From: Tetramitus jugosus
Taxonomy: Eukaryota; Heterolobosea; Eutetramitea; Acrasida; Vahlkampfiidae
Assembly: GCA_937625935.1 (NCBI GenBank)
Contig: OW569366.1
Span: 186,001-250,000, forward strand
Direction: 5' to 3'
DNA: 64,000 nucleotides
How positions within the stretch are numbered: the stretch's first letter is position 1; each line of letters begins with the position of its first letter. Of this stretch, positions 38,401 through 46,835 are shown one piece after another. A program made the translations under genes and the position numbers. Below the pieces are notes generated by a model. That model had not been told where the DNA came from. It made no database searches and saw only the letters and a list, made by a program, of their open reading frames with translations.

Positions 38401-39134
38401 TTGTGCTCATCCGTTCCTTGTTGAATATGTCTCCTCAGCTTTAATCTCCGGATAGCCTCAATGTTCAGATGTTCGACATTGTATTGAAACTCCTTGTCAT
38501 TCACTGTCAAGAAACAAAAAATTTCTAGTGCAATAATGGCTCTCTCCTCTAACACCTTATGATCTCTGTTTGATCCCTCGTCGTCATCATTCACTATCAG
38601 ATGAACCTTTGGTTGAACAATTTTTGTGCTACCACAGTAGTTGATCAATATGGAGAGAAGGGCCTTTGATTGACTAGGAGACAACTGGGCTTCATACACT
38701 GGTGGAGTAAAAGCATTTGTTGTTGTTGTCGGTTGACTTTGAGACAACTGACGAAGTGAATCGTCCATCGTGCGATATCCCTTTTGGCTTGGCATCGAAG
38801 AACGACGAGAGGCTTGAGTGGGAACCGTTAGACTTGTTCTCTCGTTCTTGTTTTCTGTTTCATCTTCTAGCCCAACAGCAAATGAGATCAAGTCTTGATT
38901 TCTCTCTGGATTGTTGTGCTCATAATACAGTGTATCCAAGCTGAGAGTGCTATCAGCAGCACTTGCGGGAATCTGGTAATGGTTTCTGTGGTGGTGGCGA
39001 TGCGAAGAAGACAAGGAAGATTTACGTTTGTAAAGGAACTGGTGAAATTTTTTGAAACTTTCCAGGGACTGATCATTCATGAGTCTTGCGACGTGACGAT
39101 CGAGTTTTGATTGTATTTCGGCGAAAGAAGACAT
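35457..39134 (-). CDS. P2-type cation-transporting ATPase with long N-terminal extension
   Basis: A single exon, 1225 aa from the ATG at 39134 (MSSFAEIQSKLD). An in-frame ATG at 39212 would add 26 residues and cannot be ruled out. The first ~330 residues are extra: a Ser/His-rich part and a helical segment of unknown type. The pump core follows: SLLTGESLPVEK (actuator TGES), VIPEGLVAVTTFTMAL (M4 with PEGL), CCDKTGTVTEGKM (phosphorylated Asp), KGAPE in the nucleotide domain, MIGDGINDAGSIKRSDVGVAMG (hinge), LSCNLGELMIMF (M5) and WANLIADTPPALSLG (M6). The M5 Asn/Glu and M6 Asn/Asp pattern matches Ca2+ pumps (SERCA-like); fungal Na+ pumps (ENA) are similar. The ion is therefore Ca2+ or Na+/K+, with membrane unknown. 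Confidence 0.88.
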   Translation of the reverse strand: MSSFAEIQSKLDRHVARLMNDQSLESFKKFHQFLYKRKSSLSSSHRHHHRNHYQIPASAADSTLSLDTLYYEHNNPERNQDLISFAVGLEDETENKNERTSLTVPTQASRRSSMPSQKGYRTMDDSLRQLSQSQPTTTTNAFTPPVYEAQLSPSQSKALLSILINYCGSTKIVQPKVHLIVNDDDEGSNRDHKVLEERAIIALEIFCFLTVNDKEFQYNVEHLNIEAIRRLKLRRHIQQGTDEHKKICSKLVKFLSTHFHRLGDWKEFVSEEGHEEMEIQINQLENIVDLTKNFFDTDHLPPSGSYHNVSSHVIPVIFKTSISDGLSSAEIEHRRYVYGTNELPKPKRRSVILMLVHQIIDFMVLLLIAAAIVSIGLRDYAAGVVLLIVVAFNVLVGFTQDWKAERALSSLLSITVQKATVVRDGKTMEIKATELVPGDIVSLEEGIQIPADIHLVEAHDLSAIESLLTGESLPVEKNTNTINKKSIAVGDKTNMVFMSTYVAKGRGKGVVVATGKQTEIGKISESLVNTKTKPTRLQQHLKHLGLILVGISVLVCVIVTAIGFARKFDYLEMVKTGVSLAVSVIPEGLVAVTTFTMALSVQRMAKKHVIVRKMPSVETLGSVTCICCDKTGTVTEGKMEMTHLCPGNETIKVNSDGSLVLQGTETKVDPNSEPLVRCMMRVAALCNNAVIEEKDPRKKKFNERYEVTGDPTETAIMVVAFKTGYGKRVWIEEKHCHFEEEIAFDSERKTMTVIYSQREGSQQSKNRTLILTKGAPESVLMLCSSIMDKNGECRELDKKTRSSLHDKSLQMAKRGLRVLAFAQRDEKFDEELNIADCEKDLTFLGFVALLDPPRASVAKSIKICRRAGIRVFMITGDHASTGRYVAEALHIIAPGAENAVLEGKDIDRLVATNTLHTLDPFPQVFARVSPENKIQIVEALQKQGEVVAMIGDGINDAGSIKRSDVGVAMGMNSTDVAKEAATIVLADNNFSSIVEAIREGRHTFDNIKIFVLYLLSCNLGELMIMFFAIASYTPIPFSPIQILWANLIADTPPALSLGVEPVDKHALQRLPRSPKQGLFTYKGWIIMLYQSVVMTVIALSGFVVSYYVERYTLMHCRSFTFVLLISVQLVHAFHSRSITKSIFSMNLLGNKWLVWATLLSFALVVLGIYTPKLNTLLDFVPLDHWDWFKVIIGCVIHSFLIEISKVPIRRYSRAKSHGRKFYVDM

Positions 39135-39520
39135 TTTCGATCGTGTATTTGTGATTTGGTTTGTAAAACGTACCTGCCGGCAACACATACATTCTTGGGG
39201 ATCCTTCAGCATGCTCGAATACCACCGTGCTACATTTTGTCTAAGTTTATCGCGATCATTTTTTTCATAAATACATTCCCAACTTTATTTAAGATGGAGA
39301 TCCTTCCATTTTTTCAAGGAGTTGACACCTTACCGCACACTACCATTTGGACTTTCAGATCGAGCACTTGATTCTGCGAGGGAAGAGTTTGTTTTTCCGC
39401 TGTTGATTGGGTATCGCTTTGTGTTATAAAAAATCGCGTGTTGTCAGTTTCCCGCCAAGCAGAAACAAAATCTTCATCCTCAAATTTTTTTTCAATCGTT
39501 CGTGATAAAGTATAAGAAGA

Positions 39521-39766
39521 ATGGGCAAGGGCAACGTGAACAAGGCCGCACAAAAGCGTGAGAGAAACGCAAAGAAGCAAGTAGCAAAGAAGGGTGAAAC
39601 TTCCCAGTTGGCTGCCAATCAAAAAGCAATGACTTATGTGTGTTCCTTCTGCAAGCAAACCTTCATGAACACAACTACTGAACAAGTTTTGAAGGATCAC
39701 GCTGATAAGCACTCAAAGTCTGGCAAGACATTCCAAGAATTGTTCCCAGCTTTCATCGCTGAGTGA
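39521..39766 (+). CDS. ZNF706-like small zinc-finger protein
   Basis: 81 aa, single exon. It starts MGKGNVNKAAQKRERNAKK, the 4F5/SERF-like basic start, and carries one C2H2 finger, CSFCKQTFMNTTTEQVLKDH-x-x-x-H. This order is that of animal ZNF706 and the plant At2g23090 family, and the length matches. Molecular role is poorly known; animal ZNF706 has been linked to repression of a stem-cell factor. It lies about 390 bp upstream of the ATPase start, divergently. Confidence 0.85.
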   Translation: MGKGNVNKAAQKRERNAKKQVAKKGETSQLAANQKAMTYVCSFCKQTFMNTTTEQVLKDHADKHSKSGKTFQELFPAFIAE

Positions 39767-40034
39767 AGCATTTTCTCTCTTTTCTCTTTATGTTTTCTGT
39801 TTGGTGACAACCAACCAACACTGGAAGAAGAATTGATGGTTTTTACAAGTTGTACAAACCTAAATCGTGTAATAAATAAGCTTTAATCAATAGAGGGCAA
39901 GTGAGTTTATTGTGACAATTGAGGACCTATTGTGGTTTCGGGGAAGCTCGCTCCGTTCTCCATCGCAGTGTTAAGTGTTTTAATAGTGGCGATTCACGGT
40001 CGATCTGTTTTATTGTGGTTAACCATCACTTTGA

Positions 40035-40805
40035 TTACTCCTCATCCTCATTCTCATCGTCCAGTGAAGCCTTCATTCTCTCTCTCATCTGTTTCACCAT
40101 CAAGAACTCATTGTAATGTTGCTTTCGTTTCCGCGCGAATTCTTCACTTTCATTTTGGTTACTAGATACTTCATCCATACCGACAGTGATCATTTCAGGC
40201 TCAGGTTCAGGTGATGAAGGCGACTCCCAATCATCAATCAATCGCCTAGGACGTGCCTCATCATGACTTGACTCATTGGTTGTATTTGCAGCGAACGCTA
40301 ATTGCAAGCGTGACATTTGCTCAGTAGGAGAAATGATCTTGCTATCGACTTCGCGTGGAAGGACTTTATGAGCTTCTGATGCCTCAACATCTTCCATCCA
40401 ACTCACATCATGATCATCAGTGTGTACTGGACTCATCGTAGTCGTGTGAGATTTGGCGCCATTTTCGGAGTTTTCATTTCCCGCCACAACCTCTTCATCG
40501 TCGGGCAAAACGTAGCTTACATAGGGCGTTTTGGGTTCATCAATACGCTTATTCGTTTTTTTACAATGTTCAATGATCGCTTGTTGGATCTGTTCATTCT
40601 CGGCCAAGTTTTGCTCATCCCAAACAATTTTGGCAGACTTTTTGCCTGAAGCAGAAGAGTGCTTCTTTTTGCTGATTTTGTCGTCTGATGATCTCTTTAG
40701 AATTCCAAATGATGATGTAGTTGTTGATGCTGATGATGATGAGTTGGTGTTGCTGCTGTCCTTGTCTCCAGCAGTGCATGTTTTGTCGTTTGTGCTTGTC
40801 TTCAT
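40035..40805 (-). CDS. PPP1R2: protein phosphatase 1 inhibitor 2
   Basis: 256 aa, single exon, mostly disordered, as is the family. Three conserved PP1 contacts are seen in order: FGILKR (the KGILK-like site, ~33-38), KIVWDEQNLAENEQ (~58-71), and RKRKQHYNEFLMVKQMRE (~225-242), the helix that covers the PP1 active site. An EPKTPYVSYV segment at ~90 corresponds to the P-x-TPY site whose Thr is phosphorylated by GSK3 in animals. It binds the PP1 catalytic subunit in cytosol or nucleus and controls its activity. It is divergent from the nucleotidyltransferase gene, 103 bp between starts. Confidence 0.85.
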   Translation of the reverse strand: MKTSTNDKTCTAGDKDSSNTNSSSSASTTTSSFGILKRSSDDKISKKKHSSASGKKSAKIVWDEQNLAENEQIQQAIIEHCKKTNKRIDEPKTPYVSYVLPDDEEVVAGNENSENGAKSHTTTMSPVHTDDHDVSWMEDVEASEAHKVLPREVDSKIISPTEQMSRLQLAFAANTTNESSHDEARPRRLIDDWESPSSPEPEPEMITVGMDEVSSNQNESEEFARKRKQHYNEFLMVKQMRERMKASLDDENEDEE

Positions 40806-40823
40806 TTTTTTGGTCTTGTCATT

Positions 40824-40841
40824 CTCCGCTGATCAGCGGAG
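40824..40841. promoter_or_regulatory. 18-bp perfect palindrome in a divergent promoter
   Basis: ctccgctgatcagcggag is its own reverse complement and lies in the 103 bp between the two divergent start codons, 19 bp from the PPP1R2 start. A symmetric factor-binding site is plausible, and its GC content stands out from the flanks. No factor is known to me for this motif. Confidence 0.45.
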
Positions 40842-40908
40842 CATCTAAGGTTGGGTTTTTGAACATGCAGTGAGTTCGAGTCTTCCCAGAAAACAAAGCA
40901 ATAAAGAT

Positions 40909-41871
40909 ATGAACGACCAAGAAGAGAGGATTCAGTCCACATTGAAACAAATTGAGAAGGAAAAGAATGTCAAAGTTCTGTATGCAGTCGAATCTGGTAG
41001 CAGAGCAGTTAACATGCACGGTGAACAATCAGATTATGACGTTCGATTCATCTATGTGAAATTGCCAGTTCTCGAACAATACTTGAGCTTGTTTGTTGAT
41101 CAGAAAGACACAATAGAAGGATTTAGAGGTAAAGATGGTGATAGGCAACTTGATTTTAATGGGTGGGATCTCAGGAAGGCATTGATATTGCTTGGGAAGT
41201 CCAATATTGACATTTTGGAATGGTTACAGTCGCCTGTTGTTTACACGAATATTTCTGAAGTGGATACCAGTCTTGGCAATACTGATTTTCACTTGGATGT
41301 CATTTCACAAATGAAACAATTGGCCAATATGTACTATTCCCGCAAGGAATTGTGCTTTAGCTATTTGGGTATGGCCAAGAAGCGATATCACGAAGCAACC
41401 AAAACAAAAGAGCTTAAAAAATACTTGTATGTGGTGAGATCAATCTTGGCCATTTATTACATCGATGCACTGGGACACAAGGGACTACCACCAATGAACA
41501 TTGATGCTTTGTTGAGTGAGACCCTGGGAAGGGACGATAGCAAACTCACTATTCAAAACATTATCGTGCAACTATTGGAGATGAAGAGGCAAGGAAAGGA
41601 TTCTCACATCGTAATATCCGACCAAGATCAGAAAGAACTCTTCACATGGATCGATGAAAGTATGCAACACTGTCAAACGATCGCCAAGCAATCTGCTAAT
41701 AAGAAACAGACCCGAGGCCAAGCTGAATCTTTGAAGGACTCTACTACTGATGAGACTTCTCAAAGTCTAGATAGCAACAAGCAACAACTGGACGATCTAT
41801 TCCTTCATACAATCAGAACTATCCATTGCAAGACAAGCAACAGTCGGGATTTTCTCTCGAACGGAGTTTAG
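40909..41871 (+). CDS. YcgL/RlaP-like nucleotidyltransferase
   Basis: 320 aa from the ATG at 40909; the longer frame starts with GTG and is unlikely. The start VLYAVESGSRAVNMHGEQSDYDVRFIYV is a pol-beta-type nucleotidyltransferase site, with GS and D-x-D supplying metal ligands. This spacing and the DFNGWDLRKAL.LL.KSNIDILEWL block are those of the bacterial family of predicted nucleotidyltransferases (YcgL, COG3541), some of which sit in RNA-repair operons. The C-terminal ~60 residues are polar and low in complexity. Bacterial origin is likely but untested. The substrate is unknown; RNA or protein nucleotidylation are options. Confidence 0.75.
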   Translation: MNDQEERIQSTLKQIEKEKNVKVLYAVESGSRAVNMHGEQSDYDVRFIYVKLPVLEQYLSLFVDQKDTIEGFRGKDGDRQLDFNGWDLRKALILLGKSNIDILEWLQSPVVYTNISEVDTSLGNTDFHLDVISQMKQLANMYYSRKELCFSYLGMAKKRYHEATKTKELKKYLYVVRSILAIYYIDALGHKGLPPMNIDALLSETLGRDDSKLTIQNIIVQLLEMKRQGKDSHIVISDQDQKELFTWIDESMQHCQTIAKQSANKKQTRGQAESLKDSTTDETSQSLDSNKQQLDDLFLHTIRTIHCKTSNSRDFLSNGV

Positions 41872-42077
41872 CCAAAAAAAGCTTCAAGCTCAAAAACTCT
41901 TCAAACAACAACACCATAAGCACACGACGAGGTTACTCCTTGAAGTACAGTATTAATTGGTTGGGGCTTAGCATCTTTGATTTTCTGCCAACAACACTCG
42001 ATTCTTCTCATAAAGTGAAAGAACTAGTTGTCTCACTTTTTTAATAACAACTCAATCATTTATCAAGTGATTCAATC

Positions 42078-43661
42078 ATGAACGATCTAGATCAACGTCT
42101 CGATCCTGCCATCTACAAACACCTGCCCGTTGTTTACTCTGTTTTTACAGCGGTTTGGTTTTTGGCGCTCTTAATTTGGCCGCTTCATTTGTGGTTTTAT
42201 CGGAAACAACCACTTCCGCTGCGATTCCATTCCTGGTTGACCTTGATTCCCCTGTGCAAGCTCTGTGGCATGATTGGTCATCTAGTCACGAGCTATCTCT
42301 GTCTCTATCACAACGCAAGCAAATGTAAGCTCTATGTTGTGATGCCATTGACTAGCTTGGACATTGTGAGTGAAGTTGTCGTGTTTGCTTCACTCATGTT
42401 CATGGCAAAGGGTTACATGGTGACTCGCACAGACATGGAAAATCAAGAAAAGAAGGCCATTATTTGGAATGCGTTTTGTTTGGGCATTTGTCAAGTGGCA
42501 AAGCAAATGAACTCATTCTTCTCCTTTCCGTTGTATGTCATGTACATTATACTGCTGTATCATGTTCTTTTGAGCATATCGATGAACGTGCGACTATTGG
42601 AGCGACACAAGTCATTCTATGAGGAGAATTATGATCAGACATTGGTGTCTTCAATGACTGCTGCTCAACAACAACTCTTTCTGCAGAGAAGAAGAGGTGA
42701 AGATGTGGAGGAAGAGGACGAAGACTCCACAATCACAGAGTCTGATGATGGAGATGTGTCTAATGATGATGCAACAGAGAGTGAAATCGATCATCATCAT
42801 CATGGTGAAGAGATGAGGAACAGAAATGTGCGTGCAAGTGATGCTGCAGAAGCTATTGTTTATGGAGAGGATCATGATGAAGAAACATCAATGACAGAGT
42901 TGGAAGGGAGACGACTCAATCGATCGCAACAACATGGTGAAGACAGTGATGATCATACGATTGATGTGGATGATATTGGTGGCCGTCAACCGGCATCTCA
43001 TGTCTCATTGACAGTGAATCGAGGTGGAAATAGAAGCAATGATGCTATTGCACAACCGTCATCCAACGAGCAGAATAGTGGAGAACCTGATTTAATCCGA
43101 ATACCACCCGTTCAAAAACTAGCTCTATTCAAGCACATGAAACAGATTATCATGGCATTTTTGGTGGTGAATCTAATTGTGAGTATTGCGTTCCTTGTCA
43201 CGAGTATCAAGGCAGATTCGAAAGAAGACTTGAGAAAATTTTCCTGGTTGGAGCAGACGATGCGGGAAGTAGTATATTCAATGAGTTTGCTAGTGCTTGG
43301 GTTTCTATGGCGCGTGAGAGATTTTAGCTACTATTATCAAACATTTGCGACCGAGGCGGTGGAATTACAACTGGCACTGTCAGGGATCTTGGATCGATTT
43401 GATCAAACCTTTGACACTGAGAATCATCCATCAGAAGAAGAGTCAGTTCCAGAGAGAAGTATTGAAGAAGAAATGAGAGAATTGCACTTGGCAAAGCCTC
43501 CCAGATTTACAAGAAGGCACGCAAATGAAGAAGAGGAAGTGGATCCTTCTAGCGTGCCAGTACTCGTGATTCAGAATCCATGCCGGTATCATGGTCAACA
43601 GCACTTGTGCTCTGCTTTGGCCCTCAGTTCCGTACAGGAGCCACCGCTGGACACTGAATAG
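42078..43661 (+). CDS. multipass membrane protein, 7TM-like, unknown
   Basis: 527 aa, single exon. Hydrophobic helices lie at about 18-40, 52-72, 85-110, 123-140 and 143-165, then two more near 355-378 and 392-415. A ~170-residue acidic loop separates them (EDVEEEDEDSTITESDDGD, with His runs). The pattern FASLMFMAKGYMVTRT in helix 3-4 recalls GPR107/TMEM145-type (GOST) proteins, in which a KG-x-x-x-T/R motif follows a helix, but the usual luminal N-terminal domain is missing. I do not assign a family. The C-terminus is polar and probably cytosolic. Confidence 0.65.
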   Translation: MNDLDQRLDPAIYKHLPVVYSVFTAVWFLALLIWPLHLWFYRKQPLPLRFHSWLTLIPLCKLCGMIGHLVTSYLCLYHNASKCKLYVVMPLTSLDIVSEVVVFASLMFMAKGYMVTRTDMENQEKKAIIWNAFCLGICQVAKQMNSFFSFPLYVMYIILLYHVLLSISMNVRLLERHKSFYEENYDQTLVSSMTAAQQQLFLQRRRGEDVEEEDEDSTITESDDGDVSNDDATESEIDHHHHGEEMRNRNVRASDAAEAIVYGEDHDEETSMTELEGRRLNRSQQHGEDSDDHTIDVDDIGGRQPASHVSLTVNRGGNRSNDAIAQPSSNEQNSGEPDLIRIPPVQKLALFKHMKQIIMAFLVVNLIVSIAFLVTSIKADSKEDLRKFSWLEQTMREVVYSMSLLVLGFLWRVRDFSYYYQTFATEAVELQLALSGILDRFDQTFDTENHPSEEESVPERSIEEEMRELHLAKPPRFTRRHANEEEEVDPSSVPVLVIQNPCRYHGQQHLCSALALSSVQEPPLDTE

Positions 43662-43782
43662 AACGAACAACAACACGTCGATCTGTTATAAAATAATACC
43701 ACTAATTTATTCAAAGGGTGCATTTTTCAAATTTGATGATCATCTGTGGTGGTGCAGTTCATTTTAGTCTATCGAAACAACC

Positions 43783-44928
43783 TTATCCCAGTCTGTACAA
43801 GCAATCAGACAATTGGAACTTGAGAGCGATCCAACCAGCTGGAGTAGCCAACTCAAATCTCTCATCCTCTGGTGTCAATGATTCAAAAGTAATGGCTGCT
43901 CGTTCCTCCCATTGTTCATTAGTCACAGAGTTTGCATCCTCCTTCATCATCTCCATGTATCGATCATAGAGAACCTTCTTCTTCTTTGAAACAGCCAACA
44001 ATTTCTCCTGTTCCTTCAACATGTCCATCTCTGCTTCAAAGACCAGAGGAACATGATACTTTTCGAGGAATTCACGGTGTTGATCTCTTGGAGTGCTCAA
44101 CGCTTCTTGCATGTGCTCCTCATAGACACGTCTGTTGCCAGTCTTGTGCGCTTCGAGGAAGATATTGATGGCCACTCTGTCAGGAATGACTGGCTTCTCT
44201 GGCAAATCTACATTGAAGATTTGTTTGGCCAATTGAGAGTACAATTGACTCAAATCCTTCAACATGCCTGGATCCATCAACGAAAACTTGCCAATAATTG
44301 TCCGAATGGCCTCTGTTTTTTGAATTTCATCCTTGCCAGAGTTGGCCACAACGGGTAGTTGATTGGCAACAGCGGTTCTTGCGTCCATCATGAATCGAAG
44401 GTACTTTTGGAATTTTGGAAACAATTGTGTTTCATTGGCTATTGTTGTTGTGGTTGTTGTTGTGGTTGTTGTGATTGATTGATCGAGAAAAATATGTAAG
44501 TAAAGAGTTTTTTGGCGCCAAATGATCGAGAAAAAAAAACACATACACATGGCAGCAATTTCATTGGCTTTTTGAATGTAAGGCTCACTGTTCAATGTGG
44601 AAATGAGAATTGCAAGTGCCTTTTTCGCTTCTTCATGAGGCAACAACATTCTATTGATTCTCTCTTCATCAATTGGGAAGACAAATGGCTTCTTTTCTTC
44701 TTCTGATGTTTCTGATGTTGTTGTTGTTGATGATGATTCTGGTTGTTCTTGTTGTTCAGTGACTGTGGATGATTGAAGTCTCCATTGTTGTTGTTGTTGG
44801 AAGAGTCTCAGTGTGTTCGTGTTGGTGGAGGATGAGAAGAGATGGGTGGTGGATGAAGTTCTAGACAGTTGTTGGAAGCAGTGGCGATAGTTCTTTTGAA
44901 CCAATTGTCTCACGAGTGTCGACGACAT
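43783..44928 (-). CDS. probable mitochondrial protein of unknown function
   Basis: Two exons, 44928-44547 and 44438-43783, with a 108-nt intron (GTATGTG...AACAATAG) joining EIAAM-SNETQLF, give 345 aa. The start at 44928 (MSSTLVRQLVQKNYRHCFQQLSR) is an amphipathic, Arg-rich, Ser/Thr-rich presequence. The longer frame from 45048 adds 40 low-complexity residues and is less likely. The mature part is mostly helical, with ITFESLTPEDERFELATPAGWIALKF near the end. I do not recognise it. The intron length is a multiple of three and has no stop, so retention would add 36 residues. The intron also contains a TTTGGCGCCAAA palindrome. Confidence 0.7.
   Translation of the reverse strand: MSSTLVRQLVQKNYRHCFQQLSRTSSTTHLFSSSTNTNTLRLFQQQQQWRLQSSTVTEQQEQPESSSTTTTSETSEEEKKPFVFPIDEERINRMLLPHEEAKKALAILISTLNSEPYIQKANEIAAMCMCFFFSIIWRQKTLYLHIFLDQSITTTTTTTTTTIANETQLFPKFQKYLRFMMDARTAVANQLPVVANSGKDEIQKTEAIRTIIGKFSLMDPGMLKDLSQLYSQLAKQIFNVDLPEKPVIPDRVAINIFLEAHKTGNRRVYEEHMQEALSTPRDQHREFLEKYHVPLVFEAEMDMLKEQEKLLAVSKKKKVLYDRYMEMMKEDANSVTNEQWEERAAITFESLTPEDERFELATPAGWIALKFQLSDCLYRLG
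44511..44522. promoter_or_regulatory. palindromic E2F-like site tttggcgccaaa
   Basis: A perfect 12-bp palindrome within the intron of the mitochondrial protein gene, identical to the core of the site in the DnaJ intron. Confidence 0.4.
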
Positions 44929-45065
44929 GATTTTTTGTTTGTTACTCTTGTTGTTGGGGTGATTTTTTGTTTTTGTCTTTGTGTGTGGAAAAAGTTTTTT
45001 TTTGCGCGGAGATGAGAAACAAAAAAGGCCGCCGAAAACATTTTGCATTTTTTTTATGTGTTAGT

Positions 45066-45671
45066 TCAAAGATATCCATATTCGCTGCATAGTCTAGGGA
45101 ACAGTCTAGGAAGATCTTCGTCCTCCCAAGGTTCAGTCACAGTGTCTTGTGCCCACGTAGGATATTGATCTTCTGAATTCTCCGATGGCAGTTCATTCTC
45201 ACTCAACGCGTACAGTGATTTTCCCGTTTTTTCCTCATAAATCTCCTCTGGCAACGTCAATAGCTCTTCGAGCTCACTGACAAATCGACCATCTTTTTGA
45301 AATTGTTCCAAGCTTTCCACGTTGCGCATCGTTGTCTCATACATTTGTCTTCCCTGTGATATCAACCAAGCTCTCGTATAATCAAATGCATCATCAGACA
45401 TACCACCACTGATAATGTGAAGCACAGCCCACAAATCATATCTCCATGCAATAGAGTCTAGGCGTGTCAAATGATAACGGAACCACAAAATGTTCTCTGG
45501 TGTCAATTGCTTGAGTTGTTGTGAGACATAATGGAGAAAACATTCGTTTTTGGCATGTTCGGTACTATCCAGTTGATTGGAGTGTGTTTGGACTTGTGCT
45601 TGACAGTGGTCAATCAGTCTCCAAAAGTCATTCAAGCTCAGTCTTTGTTGAACAGTGGTGTTGGTGGCCAT
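45066..45671 (-). CDS. DUF4240 domain protein
   Basis: 201 aa from the ATG at 45671 (MATNTTVQQRLSLNDFWRLI). The frame extends 57 codons further up, into the divergent F-box promoter, without support. The FWRLIDH start, LTPENILWFRYHLTRLDSIA, then WRYDLWAVLHIISGGMSDDA and YTRAWLISQGRQMYE are the landmarks of DUF4240, a family known mostly from bacteria and some protists and of unknown function. A short acidic tail follows (YPTWAQDTVTEPWEDED). Confidence 0.78.
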   Translation of the reverse strand: MATNTTVQQRLSLNDFWRLIDHCQAQVQTHSNQLDSTEHAKNECFLHYVSQQLKQLTPENILWFRYHLTRLDSIAWRYDLWAVLHIISGGMSDDAFDYTRAWLISQGRQMYETTMRNVESLEQFQKDGRFVSELEELLTLPEEIYEEKTGKSLYALSENELPSENSEDQYPTWAQDTVTEPWEDEDLPRLFPRLCSEYGYL

Positions 45672-45819
45672 TATTATGATTGGGGTTTTTTTTATTGCTG
45701 TGTGTGGTTCAACAAGGAATGGAATGATAGAACTTTTCATCAACCAAATTTTCCGCGAATCGACAATGTCCGGAGCTTGTGCTATTTGGAGAGGCCGTGC
45801 ATTCCGAACAGAGCATAGG

Positions 45820-46623
45820 ATGTCACAAGAATCTGAGCTCACAACAACAAATCGACCAGAAAATCACAGTATGGATGCATTGATGAACGACGCACTTCAG
45901 GAAATATTCCTTTTTCTTGAGCCAGCAGATGTGTACAACGCCTCACATGTATGTCAGCAATGGCAAAGGGCAGTCATTGGAGATGGAAATGAATTGAGTG
46001 AAGTCAACATTCTTTGGTACAGAATGTTGCTTCGTGACCAGCACCTATCAGAAGAAACAATGTGCAAGTATATTCAAGATTCCAGAAGGTTGTCACAATT
46101 AAACAAGGGGCAATTGCAAAGAATGAGAAGGAGCAAGAGGCATAAGAAGAAGAGGGATCAAAGTTCTAAATCGTTTCAACATCAATTCAGGGAGAATGAA
46201 TCAGTGAGATACTGGGAAAGGATATACTGGTATCATTTAGAAAAAATCGACAGATGTGCGGATCTTAACCAGAAACTCAGAGATCTACACAAGGCGGTTT
46301 GCTACTTGTATCCCTGTTGGATTCCAACATGGTACAGGATTACACCGGAACTGTGTACCTGGAAAAGAGATAGAACAGGAAGTGCAAGATGCAACTTACA
46401 GTTTGAAGAAACAGTCGAGGAGGGTGTTGTTAAACACACCATTCATTGTACCAAGTGCAAAGTTGCCATTTCAACAACTGATTTGAAGGTATCCAAGAAG
46501 AAGTACTCTGATTGCTATGGTCCACATAGAGCAAAGTTCTACCCCCTGAAACTCCATCCCATTTCAGTTTTCAATTATGATACACTAGAAGGAGAGATTA
46601 TTCAACAATTCGTCAGAACATAG
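45820..46623 (+). CDS. F-box protein
   Basis: 267 aa from the ATG at 45820; codons upstream in frame overlap the divergent promoter. An F-box lies at ~20-65 (MNDALQEIFLFLEPADVYNASHVCQQWQRAV). F-box proteins bring substrates to SCF ubiquitin ligases through Skp1. A strongly basic stretch follows (MRRSKRHKKKRDQ). The C-terminal part has HCTKCKVAIS and a final FNYDTLEGEIIQQF and is not a WD40, LRR or Kelch repeat. Substrate is unknown. The start is 148 bp from that of the DUF4240 gene, pointing to a shared bidirectional promoter. Confidence 0.75.
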   Translation: MSQESELTTTNRPENHSMDALMNDALQEIFLFLEPADVYNASHVCQQWQRAVIGDGNELSEVNILWYRMLLRDQHLSEETMCKYIQDSRRLSQLNKGQLQRMRRSKRHKKKRDQSSKSFQHQFRENESVRYWERIYWYHLEKIDRCADLNQKLRDLHKAVCYLYPCWIPTWYRITPELCTWKRDRTGSARCNLQFEETVEEGVVKHTIHCTKCKVAISTTDLKVSKKKYSDCYGPHRAKFYPLKLHPISVFNYDTLEGEIIQQFVRT

Positions 46624-46835
46624 ATCAAATTAATGAACAGAGATTTATTGGGAGTGTGAAATCACCATCCAATAATAAAGCACAAAATAAATTTCCCAAT
46701 CTAAGTCTTCTAACCTTCTCTCAAATTCTATCCTGATACCTGAATTCGTGTTCTCCGCCAATTACCTTTCTGTCTCATGTTGTGCAGATATAGTTGTGTG
46801 AGAAATCAAGAGGTTGAAAGTCGTAGAAATTGCTT

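Noticed and set aside
45671-45842. N-terminal extension of the DUF4240 protein to 45842, and of the F-box protein back to 45655
   Set aside because: The two extensions overlap each other on opposite strands and carry no conserved sequence; the inner ATG codons fit both families better.
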